Assembly: GCA_030683105.1 (NCBI GenBank)
Contig: JAUXMZ010000036.1
Location: 23,045-87,044 of the forward strand
Source of the DNA: Burkholderiales bacterium
GTDB lineage: Bacteria > Pseudomonadota > Gammaproteobacteria > Burkholderiales > SG8-41
DNA: 64,000 bases
Reading direction: 5' to 3'
Below the pieces are notes generated by a model. The model was not told the origin of the DNA. It saw only the letters and a program-made list of their open reading frames with translations, and did no database searches. Positions 9,356 through 18,658 of the stretch are shown piece by piece. The position numbers and the translations under genes are program-made. Positions within the stretch are counted from its first letter, which is position 1, and each line of letters opens with the position of its first letter.

Positions 9356-9441
9356 TAGCCACAGAGGTCACAGAGAAATCGAAAAACGTCGGCACAGAAA
9401 TCTTGTTTTTTCTCTGTGAACTCTGTGTTCTCTGTGGCTGA
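9356..9441. repeat. Intergenic hairpin of CACAGAG words (copy 1)
   Basis: Left arm TTAGCCACAGAGGTCACAG then AGAAA; right arm TTCTCTGTGAACTCTGTG then TTCTCTGTGGCTGAA. The arms are near-perfect reverse complements made of CACAGAG words, with an AT-rich loop containing one more CACAGAAA. It lies inside the his operon between hisD and hisC, and the right arm ends eight bases before the hisC ATG. Confidence 0.88.
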
Positions 9442-9448
9442 AATTCTT

Positions 9449-10522
9449 ATGTCTAAAAAACCCGAAGACATCATCCGCAGCGAGATCGTCGCGCTAAAGG
9501 CGTATCACGTGCCCGACAGCGCGGGGCTGGTAAAGCTCGATGCCATGGAAAACCCGTACCGCCTGCCTGCGGAGTTGCAGGCCGAGGTTGCGCAGATGGC
9601 AGGATCCGCGCCGCTTAACCGCTATCCCGACCCGGGTGCTGTGCAGCTCAAAGCGCGCCTGCGCACGGTCATGGGCATTCCTGACGGCATGGACCTGTTG
9701 CTCGGCAACGGTTCGGACGAGATCATCCAGATGCTGACCATGGCAGCTGCCCGGCCCGGCGCAGTGGTGCTGGGCCTGGAACCCTCGTTCGTGATGTTCC
9801 GCATGATCGCGGCTTTCTGCGGCGTACAGTTTGTCGGCGTGCCGTTGAAGCCTGACTTCTCACTCGATACCGGCAAGGTGATCGCGGCGATCGCCGAGCA
9901 TCAGCCGGCCCTGGTGTTCATCGCCTATCCCAACAATCCAACCGGCAATCTGTTCGACGAAGAAGGGATAAGACGTATCCTGGAAGCCGCCCCGGGCATG
10001 GTGGTGGTAGACGAGGCCTATCACGCTTTTGCCGGGAAAAGCTTCATGCCGCGGCTCGCGGATCATCCCAATTTGCTGGTAATGCGCACGCTATCCAAAT
10101 CGGGGCTGGCTGGATTGCGGCTGGGTTTGATCGCGGGAAACAGCGCGTGGCTGGCGCATGTGGACAAGGTGCGTCTGCCGTATAATGTCAACGTGCTGAC
10201 TCAAACGGTTGCGGAGAAAGCGCTGCAGCATCATGACTTGCTGGGGCTGCAGGCGGCAGCGATCCGGGCGGAACGGGCGCGGCTTTACGATGAACTCGGG
10301 CGGATTGCGGGTATTCAGGCGTATCCAAGCGATGCCAATTTCATTTTGTTCAGAGCAGCAGGGGCGGAGCGGGTTTTCAGCGGGCTCAGGCAGCGCGGCG
10401 TTCTGATCAAAAACCTGCATGGCTCACACCCGGCGCTCACGGACTGCCTGCGGGTCACTGTCGGCACGCCGGAAGAAGACACGCGATTTCTTGCGGCACT
10501 GAAAGAAACCGTCAACCTTTAA
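9449..10522 (+). CDS. hisC: Histidinol-phosphate aminotransferase
   Basis: 357 residues, fold-type I PLP enzyme converting imidazole-acetol phosphate and glutamate to histidinol phosphate. [11 protein letters not shown] is the N-terminal substrate loop, [10 protein letters not shown] and VVDEAYHAF bind PLP, and [13 protein letters not shown] holds the Schiff-base lysine. ATG 9449 ([12 protein letters not shown]) is the family-like start; in-frame GTG codons upstream lie within the CACAGAG hairpin. No Shine-Dalgarno sequence is seen. Confidence 0.95.
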   Translation: MSKKPEDIIRSEIVALKAYHVPDSAGLVKLDAMENPYRLPAELQAEVAQMAGSAPLNRYPDPGAVQLKARLRTVMGIPDGMDLLLGNGSDEIIQMLTMAAARPGAVVLGLEPSFVMFRMIAAFCGVQFVGVPLKPDFSLDTGKVIAAIAEHQPALVFIAYPNNPTGNLFDEEGIRRILEAAPGMVVVDEAYHAFAGKSFMPRLADHPNLLVMRTLSKSGLAGLRLGLIAGNSAWLAHVDKVRLPYNVNVLTQTVAEKALQHHDLLGLQAAAIRAERARLYDELGRIAGIQAYPSDANFILFRAAGAERVFSGLRQRGVLIKNLHGSHPALTDCLRVTVGTPEEDTRFLAALKETVNL

Positions 10523-10565
10523 GCGATACCAACCGTTTCATTAAACAGGCATAACGGGCTCAGCC

Positions 10566-11150
10566 ATGCGTGAAGCACAAGTCACCCGCAATACGCTGGA
10601 AACGCAAATCAGCGTGAAGATCAATCTCGACGGCAGCGGCAAAGCCAAGTTAGCCACCGGCGTGCCGTTTCTCGACCATATGCTCGACCAGGTGGCGCGC
10701 CACGGCATTTTCGATCTCGAGATCACCGCCAAGGGCGATTTGCACATCGATGCCCACCACACCGTCGAAGACATCGGCATCACCCTGGGGCAGGCGTTTG
10801 CCAAGGCGGCGGGCGACAAAAAGGGCGTGCGTCGCTATGGTTATGCCTACGTGCCGCTCGATGAGGCCCTGTCGCGCGTGGTGGCCGATCTTTCGGGGCG
10901 CCCGGGGCTGGACATGCGGGTCGAATTCGCGCGCGCGCGCATCGGCGATTTTGACGTCGATCTTCTGCGCGAATTTTTCCAGGGCTTCGTCAACCATGCC
11001 CTGGTGACGCTGCATGTCGACAACTTGAAGGGCGATAATGCACACCACCAGGCGGAGACCGTGTTCAAGGCGTTCGGCCGAGCTTTGCGCATGGCGGTCG
11101 AACTCGACCCGCGCGTGGGCGGTGTGCCGTCCACCAAAGGCTCCCTGTAG
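10566..11150 (+). CDS. hisB: Imidazoleglycerol-phosphate dehydratase
   Basis: 194 residues, the monofunctional form without a phosphatase domain. The manganese-binding motifs [13 protein letters not shown] and [10 protein letters not shown] at the N-terminal half, and [20 protein letters not shown] at the C-terminal half, are intact. It dehydrates IGP to imidazole-acetol phosphate. Confidence 0.96.
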   Translation: MREAQVTRNTLETQISVKINLDGSGKAKLATGVPFLDHMLDQVARHGIFDLEITAKGDLHIDAHHTVEDIGITLGQAFAKAAGDKKGVRRYGYAYVPLDEALSRVVADLSGRPGLDMRVEFARARIGDFDVDLLREFFQGFVNHALVTLHVDNLKGDNAHHQAETVFKAFGRALRMAVELDPRVGGVPSTKGSL

Positions 11151-11154
11151 GGCG

Positions 11155-11281
11155 GTCGCCTGTTCCGGGTTTCAGGTTCCGAGTTCCGGGCCGCATTGAA
11201 ATCTGATTGCGAATCGTGTCCCCCGAACTTAACTTTTGAACTCGGAACTTTGAACCTGGAACCATGAACGTGGAACATACA
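11155..11281. repeat. Intergenic hairpin of GTTCCGAG / CTCGGAAC words
   Basis: Left arm GTTCCGGGTTTCAGGTTCC then GAGTTCCGG; right arm GAACTCGGAAC, TTTGAACCTGGAACC and ATGAACGTGGAAC. The words are imperfect reverse complements around a loop of about 45 bases. The element fills the hisB-hisH gap and ends five bases before the hisH start. Like its relatives at other junctions it leaves no obvious Shine-Dalgarno sequence. Confidence 0.78.
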
Positions 11282-11286
11282 AAGTC

Positions 11287-11973
11287 ATGACCGACGTCGC
11301 TGTCATTGATTACGGCATGGGCAATCTGCGTTCGGTCTCCAAAGCCATCGAGCATGTCGCACCGCAGCTGGAAGTCACCGTCACCAGCGATCCCGAAGTC
11401 GTCATGCGCGCCTCGCGTGTGGTGTTTCCGGGGCAGGGTGCGATGCCGGACTGCATGCGCGAGATGGATGCACGCGGCCTGCGCGAAGCCGTTGTCGACG
11501 CGGCGCGGCGCAAACCTTTTCTGGGCATATGCATAGGCCTGCAGATGCTGTTCGACAGCAGCGAAGAGGGCGACGTTGCGGGGTTGGGTTTGCTGCGCGG
11601 AAAAGTGCGGCGCTTCCCCCACGACGCGATGGTGGACGCCAACGGCAACAAGCTGAAAGTGCCTCACATGGGCTGGAACGAAGTGCATCAGTCGATGCAG
11701 CATCCGTTGTGGGAGGGCATCGCTTCGGGCAGCCGCTTTTACTTTGTGCACAGCTATTTTACGGAACCCGCCGAGCCGCAGTCCATTGCGGGCTACAGCC
11801 TCTACCCGTTTTCGTTCAGTTGTGCAGTCGCCAGCGGCAATATATTCGCGGTACAGTTTCACCCGGAAAAAAGCCATACTGCGGGGTTGCGGATGCTGGC
11901 CAATTTCGTGGCCTGGCAGCCGATGGCCGGAGTGGCCGGGGATACGCGGCCGCTTGCAGGTGCTATGAGATAG
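11287..11973 (+). CDS. hisH: Imidazole glycerol phosphate synthase glutaminase subunit
   Basis: 228 residues, class I glutamine amidotransferase. VIDYGMGNLRSV opens the chain, GICIGLQMLF carries the nucleophilic cysteine, and QFHPEKSHTAGL carries the catalytic His-Glu. It supplies ammonia to HisF. The C-terminus has a tail of about 15 residues (AGVAGDTRPLAGAMR) after the usual end near LANFVAW. Confidence 0.95.
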   Translation: MTDVAVIDYGMGNLRSVSKAIEHVAPQLEVTVTSDPEVVMRASRVVFPGQGAMPDCMREMDARGLREAVVDAARRKPFLGICIGLQMLFDSSEEGDVAGLGLLRGKVRRFPHDAMVDANGNKLKVPHMGWNEVHQSMQHPLWEGIASGSRFYFVHSYFTEPAEPQSIAGYSLYPFSFSCAVASGNIFAVQFHPEKSHTAGLRMLANFVAWQPMAGVAGDTRPLAGAMR

Positions 11974-12121
11974 GCCATGTCTTGTGTATGATTACTCCGT
12001 GGAAATTAATTACACTGTCTGAACCGCTATTTTTCCGTTCGCCATGCCACTCTGCCGCCGTCTTTCGACGATCCCATAAAGATATATCCCGTCTTTACGT
12101 AGTAAATTATTCGTAACGATT

Positions 12122-12874
12122 ATGCTGATCATTCCAGCCATTGACTTGAAAGATGGTGCGTGCGTGCGTCTGAAACAGGGCGTAATGACTGACGTGACCG
12201 TATTTTCCGATGACCCCGGCGCGACTGCGGCGCACTGGCTCAAACTCGGGGCGAGGCGCCTGCACGTGGTCGATCTCAACGGCGCGGCTGCGGGTCGTCC
12301 CAAGAACGAACTGGCGGTCAGGTCCATTGTCGCTGCGCTCGGCGACAAAATGCCGGTCCAGCTGGGCGGCGGCATTCGCGACCTGGACACCATAGAGAAA
12401 TATCTCGACCTGGGCGTGTCCTTTATCATCATCGGCACTGAGGCGGTCAAGACCCCCGGTTTTCTGCACGACGCCTGCGGTGCATTTCCAGGGCACATCA
12501 TGGTGGCGCTCGACGCCAAAGACGGCAAGGTTGCGGTCGAGGGCTGGTCCAAAATGACCGGCCATGACGTGGTCGATCTTGCCAAAAAATTCGAGGATTA
12601 TGGCGTCGAGGCCGTAATTTATACCGATATCGGGCGTGACGGCATGCTGAGCGGCGTCAATATCGATGCGACAGTGGCGCTTGCGCGAGAACTCAGGGTG
12701 CCTGTGATCGCGAGCGGCGGCATTACCGACCTTGATTGTGTCAAGGCGCTGTGCGAGGTCGAAGCCGAGGGCATTACCGGGGCCATAACCGGACGCGCGA
12801 TATATCAGGGCACACTCGATTTTGCCGCAGCTCAAAAACTGGCCGATAAACTCTCGAAGAAAAGTGAGGCCTAA
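12122..12874 (+). CDS. hisA: Phosphoribosylformimino-5-aminoimidazole carboxamide ribotide isomerase
   Basis: 250 residues, TIM barrel. The N-terminal catalytic Asp is in [17 protein letters not shown] and the second in [13 protein letters not shown]; phosphate loops are at GGGIRD and ASGGITD. It opens the ribose ring of ProFAR to give PRFAR. A 148-base gap separates it from hisH; I see no gene in that gap. Confidence 0.96.
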   Translation: MLIIPAIDLKDGACVRLKQGVMTDVTVFSDDPGATAAHWLKLGARRLHVVDLNGAAAGRPKNELAVRSIVAALGDKMPVQLGGGIRDLDTIEKYLDLGVSFIIIGTEAVKTPGFLHDACGAFPGHIMVALDAKDGKVAVEGWSKMTGHDVVDLAKKFEDYGVEAVIYTDIGRDGMLSGVNIDATVALARELRVPVIASGGITDLDCVKALCEVEAEGITGAITGRAIYQGTLDFAAAQKLADKLSKKSEA

Positions 12875-12957
12875 GGCGTCAGGCGTGAGGCGCGCGCCTT
12901 CGAGGGGTTGAATTTCTCCTCGCTCCTCGCTCCTCACTCCCCGCTCCTCACGACAAA
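12866..12957. repeat. Intergenic hairpin of GTGAGGC / CTCCTCAC words
   Basis: Left arm GTGAGGCCTAAGGCGTCAGG and CGTGAGGCGCGC overlaps the hisA stop. Right arm is CTCCTCGCTCCTCGCTCC, TCACTCCCCGC and TCCTCACG, ending just before the hisF ATG. The family matches the elements at 1090-1214 and 15034-15143. Confidence 0.75.
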
Positions 12958-12958
12958 C

Positions 12959-13729
12959 ATGGGTCTCGCCAAGCGCATCATCCCTTGCCTCGATGTGACA
13001 GCCGGGCGTGTGGTCAAGGGCGTCAACTTCGTGGGACTGCGCGATGCCGGAGATCCAGTCGAGGTCGCGCGCCGTTACGATGATCAGGGCGCGGATGAAC
13101 TTACCTTTCTCGACATCACCGCGAGCAGTGACGATCGCGACCTGATTCTGAGTATCATCGAGGAGGTCGCGGCGCAGGTGTTTATCCCGCTTACAGTCGG
13201 TGGTGGAGTGCGCGCGGTGGAAGATGTGCGGCGTCTGCTCAATGCCGGCGCCGACAAGGTGAGTATCAACACCGCGGCGGTACAGAATCCCCGGCTTGTG
13301 GCCGAAGCCGCCGGGCGTTATGGCTCGCAATGCATCGTGGTGGCGGTCGACGCCAAGCGTGTCGGCGAAGGTCCCGAGGCGCACTGGGAGGTGTTCACTC
13401 ACGGCGGACGCAAGGCGACCGGTATCGATGCGTTGGATTGGGGACGCAAAATGGAGGCGTTGGGAGCGGGGGAGATATTACTCACCAGCATGGATCGCGA
13501 TGGCACCCGCAGCGGCTTTGATTTGGAACTGACCTGCGCATTTTCGGAAGCCCTCGACATCCCGATTATCGCGAGCGGGGGGGTCGGCACCCTCGATCAC
13601 ATGGTCGACGGCATCATCAAGGGCCGGGCGGACGCGGTGCTGGCGGCGAGCATTTTCCACTATGGGGAATTCACGGTGCGCCAGACCAAGGAGTATATGG
13701 CGCGGCATGGCATCGAAGTCAGGCTGTAA
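12959..13729 (+). CDS. hisF: Imidazole glycerol phosphate synthase cyclase subunit
   Basis: 256 residues, TIM barrel. [19 protein letters not shown] has the first catalytic Asp and [14 protein letters not shown] the second. It uses ammonia from HisH to make IGP and AICAR. ATG 12959 ([12 protein letters not shown]) is the family start; an in-frame codon at 12908 would translate the CTCCTCAC repeat arm. Confidence 0.96.
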   Translation: MGLAKRIIPCLDVTAGRVVKGVNFVGLRDAGDPVEVARRYDDQGADELTFLDITASSDDRDLILSIIEEVAAQVFIPLTVGGGVRAVEDVRRLLNAGADKVSINTAAVQNPRLVAEAAGRYGSQCIVVAVDAKRVGEGPEAHWEVFTHGGRKATGIDALDWGRKMEALGAGEILLTSMDRDGTRSGFDLELTCAFSEALDIPIIASGGVGTLDHMVDGIIKGRADAVLAASIFHYGEFTVRQTKEYMARHGIEVRL

Positions 13730-13783
13730 CAAGCGGTGGCGGAATCCCTCGATATTGACGCGTGGTTTCACGACCTTCACACT

Positions 13784-13949
13784 AGCAGCCTGTCGGACTT
13801 GGCTCCATTCTCAGGAACACGCGGCATTAATGGATCGCTGTACCCGTCAAGCGCACCCGTCGAGCGCACCCGTCGAGCGGGTATTAAAAAGAAGGTATTG
13901 AAATGAAGGTATTAAAAAGAATTAATCGATGCTTTGGCGACAGGCTGCT
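13784..13949 (+). repeat. MITE-like element with AGCAGCCTGTCG ends, copy 1 (carries an insertion)
   Basis: The ends AGCAGCCTGTCG and CGACAGGCTGCT are 12-base inverted repeats. The left end continues GACTTGGCT, and AATAAAG follows the right end. Copies are at 22075-22159 (same orientation) and 28834-28915 (opposite). This copy is about 80 bases longer because of an insertion at 13841-13921. It lies between hisF and hisI, inside the his operon. Confidence 0.8.
13841..13921 (+). repeat. Nested tandem-repeat insertion (13-mer and 14-mer units)
   Basis: Three copies of a 13-base unit like CACCCGTCGAGCG are followed by three copies of a 14-base unit like GGTATTAAAAAGAA. The same two units, two copies each, occur at 44556-44609 in unrelated surroundings. 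The uninterrupted element at 22075-22159 shows the empty site GGATCGCTG-TTAGTCGATGC, so the block entered as a discrete piece. Confidence 0.75.
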
Positions 13950-13955
13950 TAATAA

Positions 13956-13989
13956 AGGAGTTTGTCCGAGCCAAGTCCGACAAGCTCCT
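13956..13989. repeat. Short hairpin AGGAGTTTGTCCGA / TCCGACAAGCTCCT
   Basis: A near-perfect 14-base stem with a short loop, ending 10 bases before the hisI start. Relatives with compensating changes are at 22258-22292 and 43357-43390, also just before start codons. The left arm contains AGGAG. Confidence 0.8.
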
Positions 13990-13999
13990 GGGGAATGAT

Positions 14000-14389
14000 A
14001 TGACCGAGAACTGGCTCAACAAAGTGAACTGGGCGCAGGACGGCCTGGTGCCCGCAATAACGCAGGAGGCGGGAACCGGCCGGGTGCTGACTGTGGCCTA
14101 CATGAACCGTGAGGCCCTCGAGAAGACGGTACTGAGCAAAGAGGCGCATTACTGGTCGCGTTCGCGCAAAAAATTGTGGCACAAGGGCGAGGAATCCGGG
14201 CATACCCAGAAAGTCAGGTCGATCCGGCTGGACTGCGATGAAGATGCGATCCTGATCGAAGTGGAACAGATCGGAGGCATAGCCTGTCATACTGGACGGC
14301 ACAGCTGTTTTTATCAGGAACTCCAGGACGGCAAATGGGTGGCGACGGATCCGGTGCTCAGGGATCCCAAGGACATTTATAAAGCGTGA
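14000..14389 (+). CDS. hisI: Phosphoribosyl-AMP cyclohydrolase
   Basis: 129 residues, monofunctional. The metal and zinc ligands are in LDCDEDAI and [11 protein letters not shown] (the C-x15-C-x6-C arrangement). It opens the purine ring of PR-AMP. ATG 14000 ([11 protein letters not shown]) is the family-like start; sequence upstream belongs to the hairpin at 13956-13989. Confidence 0.95.
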   Translation: MTENWLNKVNWAQDGLVPAITQEAGTGRVLTVAYMNREALEKTVLSKEAHYWSRSRKKLWHKGEESGHTQKVRSIRLDCDEDAILIEVEQIGGIACHTGRHSCFYQELQDGKWVATDPVLRDPKDIYKA

Positions 14390-14416
14390 GTTGCAGAGAA
14401 ATCTGATATTGAGAAC

Positions 14417-14752
14417 ATGTCCCAACACAAAATGATCGATACGGAAATTCTCCGGCGCCTGGGTGAGGCCATCGCCGCCCGCAAACAGGCCGATCCGTCG
14501 GGATCCTATGTCGCAAGCTTGTTTGCCAAGGGCCAGGATGCGGTGCTCAAAAAAGTGGCGGAAGAGGCCGCAGAGACGCTGCTTGCCTCCAAGGACGGTG
14601 ATAGACTGCATATTGTGCAGGAAACCGCCGATTTATGGTTTCACAGCCTGGTGTTGCTGGCATGGCACGGACTCGGTCCGGAGGATGTGCTGGCCGAATT
14701 GAAGCGTCGTGAGGGCATTTCAGGTATGGATGAGAAAGCCGCTCGCAAATAA
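14417..14752 (+). CDS. hisE: Phosphoribosyl-ATP pyrophosphatase
   Basis: 111 residues, all-alpha MazG-like fold. [18 protein letters not shown] carries the metal-binding acidic residues (EExxE) and the second helix has [14 protein letters not shown]. It hydrolyses PR-ATP to PR-AMP, the second step of the pathway. It closes the his operon and is followed 55 bases later by tatA. Confidence 0.94.
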   Translation: MSQHKMIDTEILRRLGEAIAARKQADPSGSYVASLFAKGQDAVLKKVAEEAAETLLASKDGDRLHIVQETADLWFHSLVLLAWHGLGPEDVLAELKRREGISGMDEKAARK

Positions 14753-14807
14753 GACTTGCAAACGGGCGCAGTGAAACTTCACGGTTAAAAGATCAAGGGG
14801 TATAAGC

Positions 14808-15038
14808 ATGGGCTCATTAAGTATCTGGCACTGGTTGATCGTTCTGGTGGTCGTGATCCTGGTCTTCGGCACCAAGAAACTGCGTAACCTCGGCACTGAC
14901 CTGGGCAGCGCCGTCAAGGGTTTCAAGGATGGCATGAAGACCGAGGAAGACAAGTCTGCCCAGACCAAAGCGGAAATTCCGCCTTCCACGGGGCAGACCA
15001 TCGAAGGCGAAGCCAGGAAGGAAACGCCTAAAGTGTGA
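14808..15038 (+). CDS. tatA: Sec-independent protein translocase subunit TatA
   Basis: 76 residues: an N-terminal membrane helix ([16 protein letters not shown]), the hinge [10 protein letters not shown], then an amphipathic helix [13 protein letters not shown] and a charged tail. TatA multimers form the pore for folded proteins. A ribosome site AAGGGGTAT lies just upstream. A physiological client in this window is the Rieske protein PetA. Confidence 0.93.
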   Translation: MGSLSIWHWLIVLVVVILVFGTKKLRNLGTDLGSAVKGFKDGMKTEEDKSAQTKAEIPPSTGQTIEGEARKETPKV

Positions 15039-15143
15039 AGGGAGAATGAGTGAAGGGTGAAGGGCGGCCCAACCCGCTGCTTCGAATCCGCCGTTTTCCC
15101 CTTCACCCTTCACCCTTCACCCTTTACACTTCACGGCCTCATT
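15034..15143. repeat. Intergenic hairpin of GTGAAGGG / CCCTTCAC words
   Basis: Left arm GTGAAGGGAGAATGAGTG and AAGGGTGAAGGG starts at the tatA stop. Right arm CCCCTTCACCCTTCACC, CTTCACCC and TTTACACTTCAC ends at the tatB start. The loop is about 35 bases. This is one of the most regular copies of the family and leaves no Shine-Dalgarno before tatB. Confidence 0.85.
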
Positions 15144-15144
15144 C

Positions 15145-15567
15145 ATGTTTGACATTAGTTTTTCCGAGATTCTGATCATTGCGGTCGTGGCCCTGATCGT
15201 CATCGGGCCGGAGCGATTACCCAAGGTTGCGCGCACGCTCGGCCATCTGTTTGGACGCATGCAGCGCTACGTCGGCGACGTCAAAGCCGATATCAGCCGG
15301 GAGATGCAACTGGACGAACTGCGCGCGCTCCAAAACAGCATGCAGGATGCGGCACGCTCGATCGAGCAGACCGTTTCCAAGGAGGTCAGCGCGGCCGAGT
15401 CTGATTTCAAGCAGATCGCCGACATACCCGCGGCCGAGAACGCTGCGCCGGTTGCAGACACAAACGATGCTGCTTCACCTCAACCGCCGCCGGGATTGTC
15501 TGCGTCTGGCCCGGAATCTCCACAACTCGAACTGGGGCTTGATTCCAAGCCGCAAAAACAGGCCTGA
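15145..15567 (+). CDS. tatB: Sec-independent protein translocase subunit TatB
   Basis: 140 residues. MFDISFSEILIIAVVALIVI is the short N-terminal helix, GPERLPKVARTLG the hinge (Gly-Pro-Glu-Arg-Leu-Pro is typical of TatB), followed by a long amphipathic helix and a Pro/Ala-rich, poorly conserved tail. TatB with TatC recognises twin-arginine signal peptides. Confidence 0.94.
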   Translation: MFDISFSEILIIAVVALIVIGPERLPKVARTLGHLFGRMQRYVGDVKADISREMQLDELRALQNSMQDAARSIEQTVSKEVSAAESDFKQIADIPAAENAAPVADTNDAASPQPPPGLSASGPESPQLELGLDSKPQKQA

Positions 15568-15588
15568 GCCAGGCGCATTCCGGACGGC

Positions 15589-16392
15589 ATGGATCAGGAT
15601 ACTTTCATTTCCCATCTCGTCGAGCTGCGCGACCGGTTGCTGCGGTCGGTGCTGGCGTTCGTGATTGTCCTGCTGTGCCTGTTTCCCTGGGCGGCTGATC
15701 TATACGATCTGATGGCCTCGCCGATGATGCTCGCGCTGCCGGAGGGAACCAAGATGATAGCCACCGGAGTGGTTACGCCGTTCCTGGTTCCGGTCAAGGT
15801 GGCAATGATGGCCTCATTCATCATAGTGCTGCCCTATGTGCTGTATCAGGTGTGGGCATTCGTCGCCCCCGGTTTGTATACGCATGAAAAGCGCCTGACC
15901 ATACCGCTGGTGGTGGCCAGCACCATCCTGTTCCTGCTGGGAATAGCGTTCTGTTATTTCTTTGTCTTTGGCGTGGTGTTCGACTTCGTCAACAAGATCG
16001 CCCCCAAAAGCATTACGGTTGCACCGGACATCGAGAACTATCTGAGTTTCGTGCTGACCTTGTTCCTGGCCTTCGGAGTAACTTTTGAGGTGCCGATCGC
16101 GGTCATCATTCTGGTGCGGATGGGGGTGGTCACGATAGCGCAGCTAAAAGAGGCGCGCCCCTATTTCATCGTCGGCGCCTTCGTCGTCGCGGCTGTCGTC
16201 ACGCCACCGGACGTGGTGTCACAGATATTGCTGGCGGCGCCGATGTGCCTGCTGTTCGAGGTGGGAATTTTTTTCGCGCGCTTCGTGGTCAGGCGTAAGC
16301 AGGATGGCGACGAAGACCAGCCGCTTTCCGAAGCCGACATGGAAAAAGAACTCGATAAAATAGACGCCGAAGAGAAAGGGCGCAGCGGCTGA
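15589..16392 (+). CDS. tatC: Sec-independent protein translocase subunit TatC
   Basis: 267 residues, six membrane helices. The N-terminus FISHLVELRDRLLRSV and the first periplasmic segment LPEGTKMIATGVVTPF are conserved in TatC and bind twin-arginine signals; FVAPGLYTHEKR is the cytoplasmic loop signature. The C-terminal tail is highly charged. It completes tatABC. Confidence 0.95.
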   Translation: MDQDTFISHLVELRDRLLRSVLAFVIVLLCLFPWAADLYDLMASPMMLALPEGTKMIATGVVTPFLVPVKVAMMASFIIVLPYVLYQVWAFVAPGLYTHEKRLTIPLVVASTILFLLGIAFCYFFVFGVVFDFVNKIAPKSITVAPDIENYLSFVLTLFLAFGVTFEVPIAVIILVRMGVVTIAQLKEARPYFIVGAFVVAAVVTPPDVVSQILLAAPMCLLFEVGIFFARFVVRRKQDGDEDQPLSEADMEKELDKIDAEEKGRSG

Positions 16393-16409
16393 AATTTTGT
16401 TACGGATTC

Positions 16410-17567
16410 TTATTCCTCCCGCCGCGATTGCTTCGGCCGTGTTCCGATAGTGATTTTGATTTCGGCTTCGGTCTGGCTGCGCACCACTTTCAGCGTTGCC
16501 TGCTGGCCGGGCGGTAACGCGGCGATCAGGCCGAGCATGCCTGCCGAGTCGTTGACCGGTGCGCCGTTTACCTCGGTCAGGATGTCACCGGGTTTGATGC
16601 CGGCTTTGTCTGCCGGACCGCCCCGCAGCACTTCAGTGATCAGTGTGCCGCGAACTTTTTTCAGATTAAATGATTCCGCGAGTTCGCGGGTCATGTCCTG
16701 AACGCCGACGCCGATCCAGCCGCGGGTAACCGCACCGGTTTTGACGATCTGTTCCATTACCTGGCGCGCGGCGCTTACCGGGATGGCAAAGCCGATGCCC
16801 AGTGACGCCCCGCCGGGCGCTTGCGAATAGATTGCCGTATTGATTCCGATAAGGTTGCCGTCGATGTCGACCAGTGCGCCGCCCGAGTTGCCCGGATTGA
16901 TCGCGGCGTCGGTCTGGATAAAATTTTCGAATGTGTTGATGCCGAGGTGACTGCGTCCCAGCGCGCTGACTATGCCCATGGTGACGGTTTGGCCGACCCC
17001 GAACGGGTTGCCTATCGCCAGCACCACATCACCGACGCTGGCTTTATCCGATAGTCCGAACGTGATGGAAGGCAGTTTGGCAAGATCGATTTTCAGGACG
17101 GCCACATCGGTTTCAGGGTCGGTGCCGACCACGCGCGCCTGGGTGCGCCGCCCGTCGGCAAGGGCAACCTCGATTTCATCGGCGGCCTCGACCACATGGC
17201 TGTTGGTCAGGATATAACCCTGTTCGCTGACAATGACGCCCGAACCGAGATTGGTGCTTTTCTGAGTCTGGGCGTCGAACTGATTGCCGAAAAAGTAGCG
17301 GAATACGGGATCATCCATGAACGGATGGCGCGGCACTTTGACATCCTTGGCCGTGAAAATGTTGACCACCGCGGGCATTGCTTTCCTGGCCGCGCTGCTG
17401 AACGAGGTTATCTGCGTTGACGCCGTGTCGCTGTGCGATTCCTTGATGGTCACAATGGCGCCACGCGTACCCCAGGTCAGCAGATCCGGGCGCAGCGTGG
17501 AGATAACGAACAGCGCGGCCAGGCAGATCGTCGCGGTTTGAGCAAATACGAGCCAGAGTTTACGCAT
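16410..17567 (-). CDS. Trypsin-like periplasmic serine protease, single PDZ (DegS/HtrA-type)
   Basis: 385 residues. A membrane anchor (LVFAQTATICLAALFVIS) is followed by the protease domain with the catalytic triad His in LTNSHVVEAADE, Asp in TDVAVLKIDL and Ser in NPGNSGGALVD. One PDZ domain follows (RGWIGVGVQDM to GDILTEVNGAPVNDSAG). One PDZ and an N-terminal anchor match the DegS/AlgW group, which starts the envelope-stress cascade, and also some DegQ-like paralogues. It is convergent with tatC, with 17 bases between the stops. Confidence 0.9.
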   Translation of the reverse strand: MRKLWLVFAQTATICLAALFVISTLRPDLLTWGTRGAIVTIKESHSDTASTQITSFSSAARKAMPAVVNIFTAKDVKVPRHPFMDDPVFRYFFGNQFDAQTQKSTNLGSGVIVSEQGYILTNSHVVEAADEIEVALADGRRTQARVVGTDPETDVAVLKIDLAKLPSITFGLSDKASVGDVVLAIGNPFGVGQTVTMGIVSALGRSHLGINTFENFIQTDAAINPGNSGGALVDIDGNLIGINTAIYSQAPGGASLGIGFAIPVSAARQVMEQIVKTGAVTRGWIGVGVQDMTRELAESFNLKKVRGTLITEVLRGGPADKAGIKPGDILTEVNGAPVNDSAGMLGLIAALPPGQQATLKVVRSQTEAEIKITIGTRPKQSRREE

Positions 17568-17744
17568 GAGCAGCCCTGGTAAGTTTTATCGGCAGGTTCA
17601 TTTCAATGGTCAGGATCTCGACGCTGGTGTTAGGCAAAAAACTCCGCATGGCCGGCGCATGGTGCCGGCAATAATTTATGTATGGCAAAACGCTACGTGG
17701 CGGTTCGGGTTAGAATGCATTTTTTTCAGCAGGGTCAACCGCTT

Positions 17745-18491
17745 ATGAACCGCGATGAACTTGACGCCTACCTGACCCGGTTTCTGGAAGTCCCCAAGTT
17801 CCAAGATTATTGCCCAAACGGCCTGCAGGTGGAAGGGCGCGCCGAGATCTGCAGGATAATCAGCGGCGTCTCGGCATCGCTGGCCCTGCTGGAAGCCGCG
17901 GTGGCGGCGGGAGCCGATGCCGTGCTGGTGCATCATGGTTATTTCTGGAAATCCGAAGAGGCGTGCATCACCGGCACCAAGCGCCGCCGCATTGCGCTGA
18001 TTCTGGAGCACAACCTCAACCTGTTTGCATATCATCTGCCGCTGGATGCGCATCCTGAGATAGGAAACAATATTGAACTCGCGCGCCGCCTCGGTTTTGA
18101 GACAGAAGGCTGGTTCGGCGAGCAGAACACGGCCGCGTACGGCCGTCTGTCAAAGACCGCGACTTTGGGCGATTTGGCGCGTGAGATTGGCGCACGACTG
18201 GAGCGCGAGCCGCTGGTGGTCGGGGATCTGACGCGGCCGGTCGCGCGCATCGCCTGGTGCACCGGGGCGGCCCAAGGCTATCTGGAAGAGGCGGTAAAAC
18301 TCGGGGTCGATGTCTATCTGTCGGGCGAAGTCTCGGAGCAGACCATACATCTTGCGCGCGAGTCCGGCGTTGCTTTTATCGCCGCCGGTCATCACGCCAC
18401 CGAACGCTACGGCGTGCAGGCGCTGGGCCGTGATCTGGCTCAACGTTTTGGCCTCGAGCACAGGTTCATCGAAATTCCCAACCCGGTTTAA
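17745..18491 (+). CDS. Nif3-like dinuclear metal centre hexameric protein (YbgI family)
   Basis: 248 residues. Metal ligands are visible in ADAVLVHHGYFW, LNLFAYHLPLDAHPEIGNN and the C-terminal FIAAGHHATERYGVQAL, all typical of YbgI/Nif3. The family forms hexameric rings with a dimetal site; a GTP cyclohydrolase-like role has been suggested but the function is unsettled. ATG 17745 (MNRDELDAYL) is chosen over an in-frame 17682 start. It is divergent from the degS-like gene and precedes petA, a conserved betaproteobacterial order. Confidence 0.88.
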   Translation: MNRDELDAYLTRFLEVPKFQDYCPNGLQVEGRAEICRIISGVSASLALLEAAVAAGADAVLVHHGYFWKSEEACITGTKRRRIALILEHNLNLFAYHLPLDAHPEIGNNIELARRLGFETEGWFGEQNTAAYGRLSKTATLGDLAREIGARLEREPLVVGDLTRPVARIAWCTGAAQGYLEEAVKLGVDVYLSGEVSEQTIHLARESGVAFIAAGHHATERYGVQALGRDLAQRFGLEHRFIEIPNPV

Positions 18492-18658
18492 GGTACGGTT
18501 CTGCGCAGGGTGCCCGCCGTGTTTTGCGTGTCCGTCTGCCGCAATCACAAAATATGCGTGCAACACTTTGATAAAAAACACTTTTTGTATGTTTTGCTTA
18601 ATTTATTGAGGCTATTTGTGTAAAATGGCGGTTTTTTCGCATTTTCAGAGACCACTTC

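Noticed and set aside
9356..9441. CRISPR-like array of CACAGAG words
   Set aside because: Units are 7-12 bases, contiguous, and arranged as inverted arms; there are no 20-40 base repeats with regular spacers and no cas genes.
12001..12121. Possible small gene in the hisH-hisA gap
   Set aside because: No frame with a plausible start, ribosome site and composition; it looks like leader sequence.
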